From Ponticaulis sp. (GTDB taxonomy: Bacteria > Pseudomonadota > Alphaproteobacteria > Caulobacterales > Hyphomonadaceae), in contig NZLU01000039.1 in assembly GCA_002692725.1 (NCBI GenBank), positions 62,001-126,000 of the forward strand: 64,000 bases of DNA, read 5' to 3'. How positions within the stretch are numbered: the first letter of the stretch is position 1; each line of letters begins with the position of its first letter. Positions 6,870 through 17,348 of the stretch are shown here, piece by piece. Under the pieces are notes generated by a model. The model had not been told where the DNA came from and did no database searches. It saw only the letters and a program-made list of their open reading frames with translations. Made by a program: the position numbers and the translations under genes.

Positions 6870-9584
6870 TCAGAACCGGTCTAACAGCCGTTCCAGATAT
6901 TCCCGCTCTTCCGGCGTTGTCGCGTCATTCAGGCGCTCACGGAGCTGATCGAGAATATCCCGCGCGCGTTGGCGCTCAACTTGATCCGGAACGGCAACGT
7001 CATCGCCATTATTATCCTGCCCGCCGCCTGAGCGACCCAGCGGATCTTCCTGGCCTGCATCGCCGTCTTCACCGCGACGTGCCTGCCGCATATCGTCGAG
7101 ATTTTCCGACAGATCACCAAAGGCTTCGCGCATATTCTGCGTGGCGCGATCCTGGAAGAATTGCGCACCTCCAAGGTCGCCACGTCGCAACGCATCTTCA
7201 GCGCGCTGAAGGGCGCGACGCGCCTCGTCGAGGTCTTCATTCCCTTCACCTTCACCCGAGCCAATGCTGCCATTCTGCTCACCTTCTTCGGTGTACATTT
7301 CGAGCTGCTCGAGCAGATCAGACTGACGTTCTGCAAGGCCGAAACGATTGCCGCCGAACTGACCCTGACCGAACTGGTTTCCGCGTTGATTGCCCTGCTG
7401 GCCATTTTGCTGACCGCCCGGCTGTTGCCCACCAGGTTGTTGACTGCCGGGTTGCTGTCCGCCGGGTTGAGATTGACCAGTCTCGCCCTGCTGGTCGCCT
7501 TCCTGTTCGCCCTGACCTTCCTGCGCCGATCCGTCATCAGATCCGAACCGTTCCTGAATGGTTTCGTCATTCAATCTGCGCTGTTCTTCGAGAATCTCAG
7601 CGAGGCGATCGAGCGCCCGTTCCAGACGACGCTCCTCGGGCGGCGCGTCGCTGTCCTCGCTCTCTTCACCCTCATTTTGTTCGCCGAATATATCGTTGGA
7701 TTCTCCGCCGCTTTGGAATTGCAGATTGTTCAGGAGGTTGGTGACGTCCGACAGTAATTGCCGCGCGGCGTCTGTCGCGCCGGTCTCAGTCAGGTCTTCA
7801 AGCGCCTCAAGCATGTCGGCGAGATCCTGACCGCCCAGCATATCATCAGGTGGTTCGCCGCCCTGTTCACCGGTTGATCCGCCATTCATGATGGCTTCGG
7901 CCATGCGCGCGGCGATAAAGTCTTCGGCGGCGTTCCGGAAGGCTTCCATTAATCGGCGGATTTCTTCCTCGCTCGCTCCATCGCGCAGCGCCCGTTCAAG
8001 CGCACGACGTGCGGCGGCGAGACGACGCGCGGCATCCGCCACCGTTCCATATTCAGCCCGTAAGGCGACTGACCAGAGCAAGTCATCAATCGGCGCAACA
8101 TCAGGTTCCGCTTTCGCAAAACGCAGAATTTCATGGGCGCGACGGAGGCCAAAATAGACGGTCAGGTCTTCGAAGAAGAATTCCGGCTCATAGGTGATGG
8201 AATCGAGCATCAGCGAGGCACGCTGAAAGCCTTCCGGCGCGCGCGCCAAACGATCGCCCAGGCCCTGACGCTCCTGTTCACGGCCCTCGGTTGTATCTGG
8301 CGCCGGCTCATAGCGATCGGATTCACGCAGCACTTCCAGCCTGATTTCCTGGCTCACCTTGGCCAGCGGTTGCAGGAAGAGTTTCTCCGGCAAAACCATT
8401 TCAATAGTTTCACTCTCGCCGAGCTGCCCAGCCGCATCCTTCGCCCGCAGGTTCAGCGTGACTGGCAAACCCGCCCATTTATGCCGTGTGAGGTCCAGAG
8501 CAGCGTCGTCTGATGTGGACTTCGCCATCGCAACGGTCATTTCGACCCGTACTTCGTCGCTCTCAGACTGTGGCTGGCCCTCTTCGGGGGTGGGGGTGAT
8601 GACCAGAGACACAGTTTCGATCCCATAGTCATCTTCGGCAGACCAATCGAAGACAAGCATGTCTTCGTCACCCAGTGAGGGCTCGCTGTCGAATTGAATG
8701 GTCGGCGCTTTGTCTGGTTCGGTGCTTAATGACCAGGCCGCTCGCTCGCCCCAATAGGTTACCGCCACGCGCTGTGAGGCTTCAATCGGCAATTCCAGCT
8801 GCCAGGCGCCATCCTCCATTTTTTCCATGGACCGCGTTTTCGAGCCTTTTAGTTTGGCATCGCCAATCGCTTCGCGCTTCACCTTAGGCTCACCCGGTCC
8901 GTTCACGCGTACGGTCAGAATGCTGCCAATCGGCACATCGGTTTCCGTGAGATCGGAGGTCAGGAATACCGGCGCCTCGCCAGTGTGATCAGGCGGTGTC
9001 AGCCAGGCGGTGACTTCCATTTCGTCTGCGCCGAACAGGGCACCGAGATCCGTCCCGGCGGCCATCTGCATCCGATTAAGCGCGCTGGTCTGATTAACGG
9101 CGAGGAACACCACCACCAGAATGGGCAGAGCGTAGCGCAGATAGAACGGGTCGGTCTTGCGCCATTCCGCAGAGAAAGTCGGAGATTTCAGCGTTCGCAG
9201 GGATCGCATCAGCTGCGAGCGATGCTGATCCCAGTATTTCTGTGTCTCTGCGCCAAAACTCGCGGGCCGGTCAGCCAGCGATGAAATCAGACGGTGAGGA
9301 TGGTTCCGGTCAAGCCGGTCAGCAGCCTCGGCCCGGCTTGGACCGCGATAGCGCATTATCCCGCGCACCAGGCTCGCAATGAAGACCCCAAGAAATGCAA
9401 ACCAGAGCAATGCCTGCGTTGACCCGGAGAAGGTCTCGAAAATACCGGACACGACCAAAATCAAGGCGATCAGAAAAATTCCGGCAGGAACCGCGAATGC
9501 GTTGAACAAGCGCAACCGTGTCAGCCGCGCATGCGTACGGCTGATTTTCGATTTAATGATCGGCAGATTTACGACGTCAGCCAC
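6870..9584 (-). CDS. DUF4175 / TIGR02302 family membrane protein
   Basis: A 904-residue protein with two N-terminal membrane helices (about 28-70), a third hydrophobic segment near 150-165, a long extracytoplasmic domain, a region rich in charged coiled coil (about 500-700) and a Gln/Gly/Pro low-complexity stretch (about 700-745). The architecture and the lysA-adjacent position identify the alphaproteobacterial TIGR02302 family, whose function is unknown. Its start overlaps the end of lysA by 16 bases, making it the last gene of argH-lipoprotein-lysA-DUF4175. Confidence 0.85.
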   Translation of the reverse strand: MADVVNLPIIKSKISRTHARLTRLRLFNAFAVPAGIFLIALILVVSGIFETFSGSTQALLWFAFLGVFIASLVRGIMRYRGPSRAEAADRLDRNHPHRLISSLADRPASFGAETQKYWDQHRSQLMRSLRTLKSPTFSAEWRKTDPFYLRYALPILVVVFLAVNQTSALNRMQMAAGTDLGALFGADEMEVTAWLTPPDHTGEAPVFLTSDLTETDVPIGSILTVRVNGPGEPKVKREAIGDAKLKGSKTRSMEKMEDGAWQLELPIEASQRVAVTYWGERAAWSLSTEPDKAPTIQFDSEPSLGDEDMLVFDWSAEDDYGIETVSLVITPTPEEGQPQSESDEVRVEMTVAMAKSTSDDAALDLTRHKWAGLPVTLNLRAKDAAGQLGESETIEMVLPEKLFLQPLAKVSQEIRLEVLRESDRYEPAPDTTEGREQERQGLGDRLARAPEGFQRASLMLDSITYEPEFFFEDLTVYFGLRRAHEILRFAKAEPDVAPIDDLLWSVALRAEYGTVADAARRLAAARRALERALRDGASEEEIRRLMEAFRNAAEDFIAARMAEAIMNGGSTGEQGGEPPDDMLGGQDLADMLEALEDLTETGATDAARQLLSDVTNLLNNLQFQSGGESNDIFGEQNEGEESEDSDAPPEERRLERALDRLAEILEEQRRLNDETIQERFGSDDGSAQEGQGEQEGDQQGETGQSQPGGQQPGSQQPGGQQPGGQQNGQQGNQRGNQFGQGQFGGNRFGLAERQSDLLEQLEMYTEEGEQNGSIGSGEGEGNEDLDEARRALQRAEDALRRGDLGGAQFFQDRATQNMREAFGDLSENLDDMRQARRGEDGDAGQEDPLGRSGGGQDNNGDDVAVPDQVERQRARDILDQLRERLNDATTPEEREYLERLLDRF
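7351..7482 (-). repeat. Gln/Gly/Pro-rich low-complexity repeats in the DUF4175 gene
   Basis: Imperfect tandem copies of a 15-18 base unit encode PGGQQ/PGSQQ repeats followed by GNQ/GQF repeats. The DNA repetition suggests slippage-prone length variation in this linker between the coiled-coil region and the C-terminal helices. Confidence 0.75.
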
Positions 9585-10834
9585 TCCGGTACAGTTTCGC
9601 TCGCTATGATTTCTTCAAATGTCGGCACACGTCTCACAAGCGCCGACTGGTTTCCTCTCACCAGCACTTCAGCACACAATGGCCGCGTATTATACTGGTT
9701 TGACATTACAGCTCCGTAAGCTCCTGCCGACATGAAGGCGACAAGCTCTCCTTCGCGCAATTCTGGCACGGAATATCCTTTCGCGAAACGGTCTGTGCTC
9801 TCACAGATCGGCCCCACCACATCATAAGTGCGCGAGGAGCGTGCAGGATCCATCCGGACAGGCCGAAGTTCGTGCACCGCCTGATAGAGCGCCGGACGCA
9901 TCAGATCGTTCATCCCGGCATCGAGAATGGCAAATTCCCGGTCGTCGCGTTCCTTGATATACTCGACCCTGGACACAAAGATCCCGGCATTTCCGGCAAT
10001 CATCCGCCCCGGTTCCAGAATAAGCTCCACGTCCAGATCGCCAAGAACCTCGCGGATCATACTGGCATATTCTGCAGGAGAGGCGGGTGTTTCGCCTTCG
10101 CGATAGGGAATGCCCAATCCGCCGCCCAGATCAATTCTGGATATTGGCAGGCCTTCTGCGCGCATCTCCCGCACCAGTCCGACCACTTTCTCAAAGGCCA
10201 GCCGCATCGGCGTCAGATCGGTAATCTGGCTGCCAATATGGACGTCCACGCCGACAATCTGAATACCCGGAAGATCTGCGGCCTGCGCATAAAAAGATTT
10301 CGCTTCATGCCAGGCAATGCCGAATTTATGCTCCGCCCCGCCAGTTGAAATATTGGCGTGTCCGCCCGCCTCGACATGTGGGTTTATGCGAAACGCGATG
10401 GAGGCTGTGTGTCCACCTTCACTCGCAATCTCCGAAAGCCGATGCAATTCCGGCAGAGATTCGACATTGAACTGATGAATGCCTGCCTTTAGTGCCGCCT
10501 GGATGTCAGGCTTGGATTTGGCCACGCCTGAATAAACGATCCGGCTGGCTGGAATACCCGCCGCCAGCGCCCGACGCATTTCACCGCCACTGACGACATC
10601 CGCGCCGGACCCAAGCTTCGCCAGCGTCGCCAGAACAGCCTGATTGCTATTGGCTTTCATCGCATAGGCAATGAGACAGGATTGTCCAGCGAACGCATCT
10701 GACAGAACCCGATAATGGCGTTCAAGCGTTGCGGAGGAATAGATGTAAAGCGGTGTGCCGAATTGCGCCGCGATTTCGCTTACGGCGACGTCCTCACAAA
10801 AGAGCTCGCCGTCGCGATAGGTAAAATGGTGCAT
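9569..10834 (-). CDS. lysA: Diaminopimelate decarboxylase
   Basis: A 421-residue PLP enzyme of the alanine-racemase fold that decarboxylates meso-diaminopimelate to lysine. The PLP lysine is in IAYAMKANSNQ, the glycine-rich phosphate site is in LGGGLGIPY, and the substrate motifs GSQITDL, EPGRMIAGNAG and CESTDRFAKG are present, followed by the C-terminal GAYGAVMSNQYNTRP. Length is normal. It is preceded by a small lipoprotein gene with a 9-base gap and overlaps the DUF4175 gene, the typical alphaproteobacterial arrangement. Confidence 0.95.
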   Translation of the reverse strand: MHHFTYRDGELFCEDVAVSEIAAQFGTPLYIYSSATLERHYRVLSDAFAGQSCLIAYAMKANSNQAVLATLAKLGSGADVVSGGEMRRALAAGIPASRIVYSGVAKSKPDIQAALKAGIHQFNVESLPELHRLSEIASEGGHTASIAFRINPHVEAGGHANISTGGAEHKFGIAWHEAKSFYAQAADLPGIQIVGVDVHIGSQITDLTPMRLAFEKVVGLVREMRAEGLPISRIDLGGGLGIPYREGETPASPAEYASMIREVLGDLDVELILEPGRMIAGNAGIFVSRVEYIKERDDREFAILDAGMNDLMRPALYQAVHELRPVRMDPARSSRTYDVVGPICESTDRFAKGYSVPELREGELVAFMSAGAYGAVMSNQYNTRPLCAEVLVRGNQSALVRRVPTFEEIIASETVPEWLTS

Positions 10835-10843
10835 TCAGAAACT

Positions 10844-11161
10844 CTATTCCTGTAAAGGCGGCAGAGAGCTCTCTTCCAGGCTCGTGGTTGGGGATGGGAG
10901 CGGCTTCAGGCCGCCGCCTTCATTCTGAACCCAGACGGTGCGTCCGGTGTCAGGGTCGCGATAAGAGGTTCCCGGCTCGCGATCGATCTCATTGCGCGGA
11001 CGCAAATCGTTCTGTGACAATTCTTCGAGTTCTGCCGGCGGCGGCGCATCTTCAGGCGGCTCGCCGACCATAGGGCCAGGAGTTTCCAGATCACCACGCA
11101 GCCCGCACGCCGAGAGCGACGCGAGCGCCAGGATTACGGGAAAGAGGGTAATCGACTTCAT
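10844..11161 (-). CDS. Small LptM/YifL-like lipoprotein
   Basis: A 105-residue lipoprotein. The signal peptide ends with lipobox LSAC at about residue 19, directly followed by GLRGDLETP, which resembles the CGLKGPLY.P start of LptM (YifL), a chaperone helping LptD maturation. The rest is Pro/Glu-rich and probably disordered. The ATG overlaps the argH stop by 4 bases (ATGA), so it is translationally coupled between argH and lysA, where such lipoproteins are commonly found. The LptM role is inferred from the short N-terminal motif. Confidence 0.7.
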   Translation of the reverse strand: MKSITLFPVILALASLSACGLRGDLETPGPMVGEPPEDAPPPAELEELSQNDLRPRNEIDREPGTSYRDPDTGRTVWVQNEGGGLKPLPSPTTSLEESSLPPLQE

Positions 11162-12555
11162 TTCAGAATTTCCTTCCAGCGGGCAATCTGTTCTCTCACA
11201 CGAATTGGCGCGGTGCCACCATAACTTTGGCGCGATCCGACCGACGCTTCTACAGTCAGCACAGAATATACGGCATCAGTAAGGCGTGGCTCAATGCTTT
11301 GCAGATCTTCAAGAGTTAAATCCGGCAGATCGCAGCCTTTAACCTCAGCAAGCTTCACTGTGGCGCCGGTCACATGGTGCGCCTCCCGGAAGGGCAGGCC
11401 CAGTTCGCGGACGAGATAGTCGGCAAGATCGGTGGCCGTCGAGAACCCGTTGGCCGCCGCAGCGCGCATGGCATCTGTGTCGACCGTCCAGCTTGAAACC
11501 ATGCCGGTCATACTGGCCAGACACAGATCAAGCGCATCAAAGGCGAGGAAGGTCAGTTCCTTGTCTTCCTGCATATCCTTGGAATAGGCGAGCGGAAGGC
11601 CTTTCAGAACCGTCAAAAGAGCCTGCAACGCGCCATAAATCCGGCCTGTTTTGGCGCGCACCAGTTCGGCGGCATCCGGGTTCCGCTTTTGCGGCATGAT
11701 GCTCGAACCGGTCGACCAGGCATCAGACAGGCGCACAAAATGGAACTGAGCTGACGCCCAGATGACAATCTCTTCGGCAAGCCGCGACAAATGCATGGCG
11801 CAGATCGAGCAGGCGGAAACCGATTCCACCGCAAAGTCCCGCGCCGATACCGCATCAAGCGAGTTCGCCATTGGCGCGGAGAAACCCAGCGCTTCGGCGG
11901 TCTGGTGCCGGTCAATGTCAAAGCCTGTCCCGGCCAGTGCGGCCGCGCCCAGCGGGCTTTCATTCAGTCGGTTCGCAGCATCCGAAAACCGCGACCGGTC
12001 GCGTGAGAACATTTCGACATAGGCCATCAGATGATGGCCAAAGGTTACCGGCTGGGCTGTCTGAAGATGGGTAAACCCGGGCATAACCGTTTCGGCATGT
12101 AGCTCGGCCTGGTCAAGAAGCGCGTGGATCAGCGCTTCGGTTTGAGACATGCGGACAGTCAGTGCTTCACGAACCCAAAGACGGAAATCGGTCGCCACCT
12201 GATCATTCCGCGACCGGGCAGTGTGCAGGCGACCCGCAGGTTCGCCGACCTTCTCTTTCAGGCGTGCTTCCACATTCATATGAATGTCTTCAAGGTCTTT
12301 CCGGAAGGGAAACTGGCCGGACCGGATCTCTTCGGTCACCAGATCGAGCCCGTCCAGTATCGCATCACGATCAGTTTCGGTCACAATTCCGCGATCAGCC
12401 AGCATGTGCACATGCGCTTTTGAGCCGCGAATATCTTCTTCAGCGAGGCGTTTATCCACGTCGATAGAGGCATTTATGGCCTCCATCACCTCATCGGGCT
12501 TGGCGGCAAACCGTCCGCCCCACATTTCCTGACCTGACTCTGGCTTTTTTGCCAT
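11158..12555 (-). CDS. argH: Argininosuccinate lyase
   Basis: A 465-residue fumarase/aspartase-superfamily enzyme that splits argininosuccinate into arginine and fumarate, the last step of arginine synthesis. The signature [12 protein letters not shown] includes the catalytic serine; the [17 protein letters not shown] and [16 protein letters not shown] motifs are also typical. First gene of the operon that includes the lipoprotein, lysA and DUF4175 genes, and divergent from the TlpA gene with about 40 bases between the starts. Confidence 0.96.
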   Translation of the reverse strand: MAKKPESGQEMWGGRFAAKPDEVMEAINASIDVDKRLAEEDIRGSKAHVHMLADRGIVTETDRDAILDGLDLVTEEIRSGQFPFRKDLEDIHMNVEARLKEKVGEPAGRLHTARSRNDQVATDFRLWVREALTVRMSQTEALIHALLDQAELHAETVMPGFTHLQTAQPVTFGHHLMAYVEMFSRDRSRFSDAANRLNESPLGAAALAGTGFDIDRHQTAEALGFSAPMANSLDAVSARDFAVESVSACSICAMHLSRLAEEIVIWASAQFHFVRLSDAWSTGSSIMPQKRNPDAAELVRAKTGRIYGALQALLTVLKGLPLAYSKDMQEDKELTFLAFDALDLCLASMTGMVSSWTVDTDAMRAAAANGFSTATDLADYLVRELGLPFREAHHVTGATVKLAEVKGCDLPDLTLEDLQSIEPRLTDAVYSVLTVEASVGSRQSYGGTAPIRVREQIARWKEILK

Positions 12556-12595
12556 TTCTGCTATCTCTACAACTGAAACAGATGAGAAGAGACCT

Positions 12596-13195
12596 ATGGC
12601 TTACCTCACCCGCTATATAATTCCTGTGTTGCTTTTGATTGGCCTTGGCGCATTTGTCCATGCGTGCAGCAAGGCTGGATCGCCAAATGAGACCAAAATC
12701 GGCCTTGAACGGCTTGCCGTCGGCGAGATGACGCTTCTGAAATTTCTGGATGAGGTTCCGCCTCAGCCGAGCGAGCCGATCCTCGGACCGGATGATCAGG
12801 AAGTCCGCCTGTCCGATTTTAACGACAAAGTCGTGATTGTGAACTTCTGGGGCACCTTCTGCGCGCCGTGCGTCGCTGAGATGCCAACCCTGGCCGAATT
12901 GCAGGAGCATTATTCCGACGAGGTCAAGATTGTTGCGATTACCGCTGACAACCGCCAGGACCTTGAAAAGGCACGCACCGAGCTGGCCAAACTTTCAGAT
13001 GATCGCCTCGATTTCTTTTATGATCCCAAGCGCGGCATCATTTATGATTCCATGGTGGGTGGTTTTCCAACCACCATCGTCTACGGCACGGACGGCAAAG
13101 AGATTGCCCGCTATGAAGGCGAGGCGGACTGGATGGCGCCAGAATCGCTCGCCTTTTTTGATGCGGTCATCGAAAATGAAGGCCTGAAGGGCTAA
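12596..13195 (+). CDS. tlpA: TlpA-family thiol:disulfide oxidoreductase
   Basis: A 199-residue membrane-anchored thioredoxin. An N-terminal hydrophobic segment (about 8-24) ends near HACSKAG and may be a lipoprotein signal. The thioredoxin domain has the active site [13 protein letters not shown] and the cis-proline in [10 protein letters not shown]. Such proteins keep periplasmic cysteines reduced, often for cytochrome c or oxidase assembly. Divergence from argH is a recurrent arrangement in alphaproteobacteria. The start follows an AAGAGA ribosome binding site. Confidence 0.88.
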   Translation: MAYLTRYIIPVLLLIGLGAFVHACSKAGSPNETKIGLERLAVGEMTLLKFLDEVPPQPSEPILGPDDQEVRLSDFNDKVVIVNFWGTFCAPCVAEMPTLAELQEHYSDEVKIVAITADNRQDLEKARTELAKLSDDRLDFFYDPKRGIIYDSMVGGFPTTIVYGTDGKEIARYEGEADWMAPESLAFFDAVIENEGLKG

Positions 13196-13201
13196 GCCGG
13201 C

Positions 13202-14908
13202 TCAGGCGGCGTTTGCAGGGACAAGCTCGCCGGCAAGGCGGGCTTTCTCAGACATGTGCCGCAAGGTTGCCTGAAGCTCGGAATTGTTGCGGATCACTTC
13301 GAGCGCAGCTGGTTCTTTCAGCATTTTCTGGGCGGCCATGCCGGCAAGCATCGCGCTTTGACCGCGTGGCATCACTTCTGCGGCCAGCCGGAACAGCGCA
13401 AGCGCCGCATTCTCTGGGGTTTTGGCTTTCTGAGCGATGGCTTTGAACAGATTGTGGCCAGAGATTGCTCTGACCCCCAATGTGTCGAGGTCCTGCGCGG
13501 CATGAATACGATCCTGTTCCGGTAGATCAGAACTCAGTAAATCCAGTTGTATTGCGCGAAGCGTCAGCAAAATCTGCACGGGGTTGCCCTGACCGTTCAA
13601 AGCCTCAGCCTCAAACCTTGGCTGGCCAAGCAGGCCGCGCACCAAAGAGGTCATCTTCTGGCGGGCATCTATGCCGACCAGATTGTCCTTGAGTTCCAAA
13701 AGTCGTCTGGGGCGATCCAGAATGTCAAATTGCTCAAGATAGCCGTCCACCGTATCCGTCGACATCAGCCGCTTGGATCGCGCGCAAAACGCATCATACA
13801 TTTCAGCACGGCGCGAGGATTGAAGGATCTTCACCAGCCGGTCGCCGAACTGTTTCAGCATGCGAAATTCGGTCAGCAAGCATTTCTCATACAGGCGGCG
13901 GTTCGAAGAAATCTCTTCAAATATCTGGCTGAGAATTGTGTTGGTCGCGCCAGGCAGCATGCCCTGTTGAACCGCGCTGTTCAAATCCCGCGCAGCGGGC
14001 AGTTTGGCCAGTGGGTCACGGCCTTCTGCGGGTTTGCCGCGAGGTTCTAAAAGCGCAATCAGCCGGTCAATCATGTCGGCAAGCGACTCTGTTTCGCCCA
14101 GAATGGCTTTCACAGCACCCGGCATACCCAGCCATTCGACAAAATAGTCTGAGAGGCAATCATTCACCAGCTTCTGGTCGGCATCAGACAGCGTTTCAGT
14201 TTCCTGCCAGACAGTGATCAAACCCTTGAGCTTCTTCTCCCAGCTTGTTTCTTTCATCAGCCGGTCTGACAGAGCAGACCCAAATGCCAGTTTGAAATTC
14301 GGGCGCTTCTGACACTGGCGGACAATGGACGCGAGATCGCCTTCCCATTTCACGAAGACTCCGCTTTTTTTCTCCTTAAAGACACCGTTTATGGCCTGCT
14401 GTACCATTTCATGAAGCTGGCGGGCGATGGAGTGCAGATCATTGTCTTCGGCGCGTGAGATTGCGACGCGCTGGATGGCTTGTGTGATTTCAGAGCCATC
14501 TGCTTCCAGCATTTCCAGGAGGTCAGTTCGGAAGATCAGCTCTCCAGGCAAAACGCGGTGACGTTCAAGAAAGCGGGGCATGACCTCGATATAGGTTTTG
14601 CGCGCCGGTGTTTCGCGTAAATCCGACGGAGAAACGCAGGACGATGTCGCATGCGGTATGATCGTTCTTGAAGGCTTTTTTCTGGGCTGTTCGCAATCGC
14701 CGAGCGTGATCACCATGATGGACTCATAGGACCCGTCACGCTTGCGCTCCTCCTTCATCACCCGAATTCCGCCATGCGGATGGGCTTTCAGAAGCTTTTT
14801 TCCATGTTCAATCGCTGCTGCACGTTGAGGCACAGCTTCGACCAGTACCCAGCTGGCCTTTGGGCTTTTTCGCAGAAAAAGCTCGAAATGTGTCTCGCGT
14901 GCGGCCAT
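13202..14908 (-). CDS. Hypothetical 568-residue protein beside chvI
   Basis: Not recognised. The protein has no signal peptide or membrane helix and is predicted largely alpha-helical. The N-terminal 90 residues contain a small mixed domain (ETHFELFLRKSPKASWVLVEAV, then GGIRVMKEERKRDGSYESIMVITLGD) rich in basic residues. A long helical region follows, with many Leu/Arg heptads. No catalytic motif is visible. It is divergent from chvI, where pckA often lies in related genomes, and its codon use resembles its neighbours, so it looks resident rather than newly acquired. A cytoplasmic role is likely; a link to the ChvG-ChvI system is only suggested by position. Confidence 0.75.
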   Translation of the reverse strand: MAARETHFELFLRKSPKASWVLVEAVPQRAAAIEHGKKLLKAHPHGGIRVMKEERKRDGSYESIMVITLGDCEQPRKKPSRTIIPHATSSCVSPSDLRETPARKTYIEVMPRFLERHRVLPGELIFRTDLLEMLEADGSEITQAIQRVAISRAEDNDLHSIARQLHEMVQQAINGVFKEKKSGVFVKWEGDLASIVRQCQKRPNFKLAFGSALSDRLMKETSWEKKLKGLITVWQETETLSDADQKLVNDCLSDYFVEWLGMPGAVKAILGETESLADMIDRLIALLEPRGKPAEGRDPLAKLPAARDLNSAVQQGMLPGATNTILSQIFEEISSNRRLYEKCLLTEFRMLKQFGDRLVKILQSSRRAEMYDAFCARSKRLMSTDTVDGYLEQFDILDRPRRLLELKDNLVGIDARQKMTSLVRGLLGQPRFEAEALNGQGNPVQILLTLRAIQLDLLSSDLPEQDRIHAAQDLDTLGVRAISGHNLFKAIAQKAKTPENAALALFRLAAEVMPRGQSAMLAGMAAQKMLKEPAALEVIRNNSELQATLRHMSEKARLAGELVPANAA

Positions 14909-15048
14909 AACCCACCTGTTTTTACGGGATTATCTTACCAGCGCCTGTTTAAGGCCGCATGAAAGTCGGTTTTCAAGGTTGTGGTATTGGCATTATGGTA
15001 TTGTTAAAGACTCACGTTTCGAACAGGGGAAAGTTGAGAGGAGCTGGG

Positions 15049-15738
15049 ATGGCTACGCTGGCATTGGTTGATGACGATGAGAACATCGTCGAGTCGCTGA
15101 AAATGTTTTTTGAGGCAGAAGGTTACAAGGTTCGATCCTATCATGACGGGCAGTCCGCGCTGACAGCGCTGACCGAAACCCCGCCGGATCTGGTCGTTCT
15201 GGATGTGAAAATGCCGAAAATGGACGGGATGGAGGTTCTGCGTCGTTTGCGTCAGACATCCGACATTCCGGTGATCTTTCTGACATCCAAAGATGAAGAG
15301 ATCGACGAGGTGATCGGATTCAATATCGGTGCGGACGATTTCGTCCGGAAGCCATGTTCGAACCGGCTCCTGTCAGAGCGCGTGAAAGCGGTGCTGCGTC
15401 GCTCGCGCGGAAATGTTGAACTGGAAGGCGATCAGAAGCCAATCGTGCGCGGTCGGCTTGTACTCGATCCGAACCGTCATGTCTGTTCCTGGGATGGCGA
15501 GCCTGTCCGTCTCACTGTGACGGAGTTCCTGATCCTGCTCGCGCTCGCCCAGCGTCCGGGCTTCGTCAAAAATCGCGACCAGCTGATGGACGCGGCTTAT
15601 GATGACCAGATATATGTGGATGACCGGACAATCGACAGCCACATCAAACGCCTGCGGAAAAAATTCCGGGAAGTGGATGGCGAATTCGACGCAATCGAGA
15701 CACTTTACGGCGTGGGTTATCGCTATAAGGAGAGCTAG
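15049..15738 (+). CDS. chvI: Two-component response regulator ChvI
   Basis: A 229-residue OmpR-family regulator. The receiver domain has the acidic pocket VDDDE, phosphoacceptor Asp52 in [12 protein letters not shown] and Lys in DFVRKPCS; the winged-helix output domain ends [14 protein letters not shown]. The ATG at 15049 follows GAGAGGAG; a longer frame from 14959 adds residues not seen in ChvI. ChvI with ChvG controls acid, envelope and host-associated responses in alphaproteobacteria. The two genes are separated by only two bases if chvG uses its CTG start. Confidence 0.93.
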   Translation: MATLALVDDDENIVESLKMFFEAEGYKVRSYHDGQSALTALTETPPDLVVLDVKMPKMDGMEVLRRLRQTSDIPVIFLTSKDEEIDEVIGFNIGADDFVRKPCSNRLLSERVKAVLRRSRGNVELEGDQKPIVRGRLVLDPNRHVCSWDGEPVRLTVTEFLILLALAQRPGFVKNRDQLMDAAYDDQIYVDDRTIDSHIKRLRKKFREVDGEFDAIETLYGVGYRYKES

Positions 15739-15740
15739 AG

Positions 15741-17348
15741 CTGGCTCGTAAACCGGACCGGTCGTTTTTCTCGAACTCCAGAATTGCGAGGCTGATCTTT
15801 GCCTCCAATCTGGCCGGTCTGTTGATTCTGATCAGTGGTGCACTTGTCCTGAATGAGATGCGTGTGGGCCTTGTCCAGGCCCGCATTGACAGTCTCAATA
15901 CCCAGGGCGAACTCATCGTGTCCATTCTGGCTGAAGGCGCGACTGAGGGTGAACCTGAGCCGGTAATGATCGATGCAAGTGCACGGCGCATTCTCAAACG
16001 TCTTGAACTCCCCAATACAGTCCGCGCACGCCTCTATAATGCAGAGGGTGACCTTATCGGCGATTATGGCCTGTTATCAGACCGGGTCGATGAGCAGGCG
16101 CTCGGTTCCCTGAAGGACCCGAATGTGCTCGAAGTCTTTGCCAGTTCGGTCTCCGACTTTTTTGATTCCATGGCTCGCCGTCTGCAAAACAGGGCGCGTG
16201 GGTCGCTTCTCCAGACCATGACCTTTGAAGAAGAACTCGACGCCGCACGTCGCGGCGAGCGTGTTGCCGGAGAACGCATCACTGATGAGGGCGAGCGCGT
16301 GGTTTCGGTTTCGCTCCCGATCCAGCGCGTCTCCGCCGTAGTGGGGGTGCTGACCATTGAGGCTGGCGATGTGGCCGACGTGGTTCGGAAAGAAAGAGCC
16401 GCGCTTCTGCCTTTTATCGGTGTTGCGATCTTTGTCTCGATTCTGTCTGCCGTCCTGTTGGCCTTCATGATTGCGCGGCCCTTGAGGCGCCTCGCATTGG
16501 CTGCAGACAGGGTTCGCTCCGGCGCGGCTGAGAAACTCGAACTGCCAAAACTGACCAGTCGGCGGGATGAAATTGGTGAGCTGGCTGAATCGCTTGAGGC
16601 GATGACTGGTGCACTTCATGACCGGATCGTCGCGAACGAAGCCTTTGCTGCTGATGTGGCGCATGAGCTCAAAAACCCGCTCACCTCAATCCGCAGTGCC
16701 GTCGAAACAGCAGAACGTGTCACTGATCCGGACGCGCGCGAAAAACTGCGCCGCGTGATTGCCTCAGATGTAAAACGCCTTGATCGGCTTATCACAGACA
16801 TCTCGAACGCATCTCGTGCTGAAGCCGAGGCCGCCAGATCACCGATGGGAATCGTTGATCTCGGTCAGCTTTTGACGGACCTGGCAGACACTTATGATGC
16901 CATCGCGAATGAGGGTGACCCCAAAGTCTCGTTTGAACTCGAAGACGACATCACGGCGCTTCTGGTGACGGGGCGTGAAGGTCCGCTGGGCCAGGTGTTC
17001 CGGAATCTGATTGAAAATGCTCGCTCATTCAGTCCCGAAGATGGCCTGGTGCGGATATCCGGACGCACTTATTTCAGCGGGGCAAATTTCACAGCTGAAA
17101 TCGTCATCGAAGATCAGGGCCCGGGTATTCCGGACGACAAACTCGAAAAAATCTTCGAACGCTTCTACACAGACCGCCCGGAAGGCGCAAAATTCGGTCT
17201 TAATTCGGGGCTGGGCCTTTCAATCGTTGCGCAGATCATTGAAAGCCATCGCGGCAGTGTCGAGGCGGGAAATATTTTGTCGGGCAGCGGCGAGATTCGT
17301 GGTGCGCGCTTCGTCGTGACCCTGCCGGCCGTCGAACCCGACAAATAG
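15741..17348 (+). CDS. chvG: Sensor histidine kinase ChvG, probable CTG start
   Basis: A 535-residue membrane kinase partnering ChvI: N-terminal helix (RLIFASNLAGLLILISGAL), a periplasmic sensor domain (about 50-220), a second membrane helix, HAMP, the HisKA motif FAADVAHELKNPLTSIRS with the phosphoacceptor His, and an HATPase domain (EDQGPGIPDD, then GLGLSI). The frame contains TAA at 15726-15728 and no ATG, GTG or TTG before the first membrane helix. The first usable codon is CTG at 15741, eight bases after AAGGAG, giving (M)ARKPDRSFFS. The first conventional codon, TTG 15822, would delete most of the first membrane helix. Confidence 0.88.
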   Translation: MARKPDRSFFSNSRIARLIFASNLAGLLILISGALVLNEMRVGLVQARIDSLNTQGELIVSILAEGATEGEPEPVMIDASARRILKRLELPNTVRARLYNAEGDLIGDYGLLSDRVDEQALGSLKDPNVLEVFASSVSDFFDSMARRLQNRARGSLLQTMTFEEELDAARRGERVAGERITDEGERVVSVSLPIQRVSAVVGVLTIEAGDVADVVRKERAALLPFIGVAIFVSILSAVLLAFMIARPLRRLALAADRVRSGAAEKLELPKLTSRRDEIGELAESLEAMTGALHDRIVANEAFAADVAHELKNPLTSIRSAVETAERVTDPDAREKLRRVIASDVKRLDRLITDISNASRAEAEAARSPMGIVDLGQLLTDLADTYDAIANEGDPKVSFELEDDITALLVTGREGPLGQVFRNLIENARSFSPEDGLVRISGRTYFSGANFTAEIVIEDQGPGIPDDKLEKIFERFYTDRPEGAKFGLNSGLGLSIVAQIIESHRGSVEAGNILSGSGEIRGARFVVTLPAVEPDK

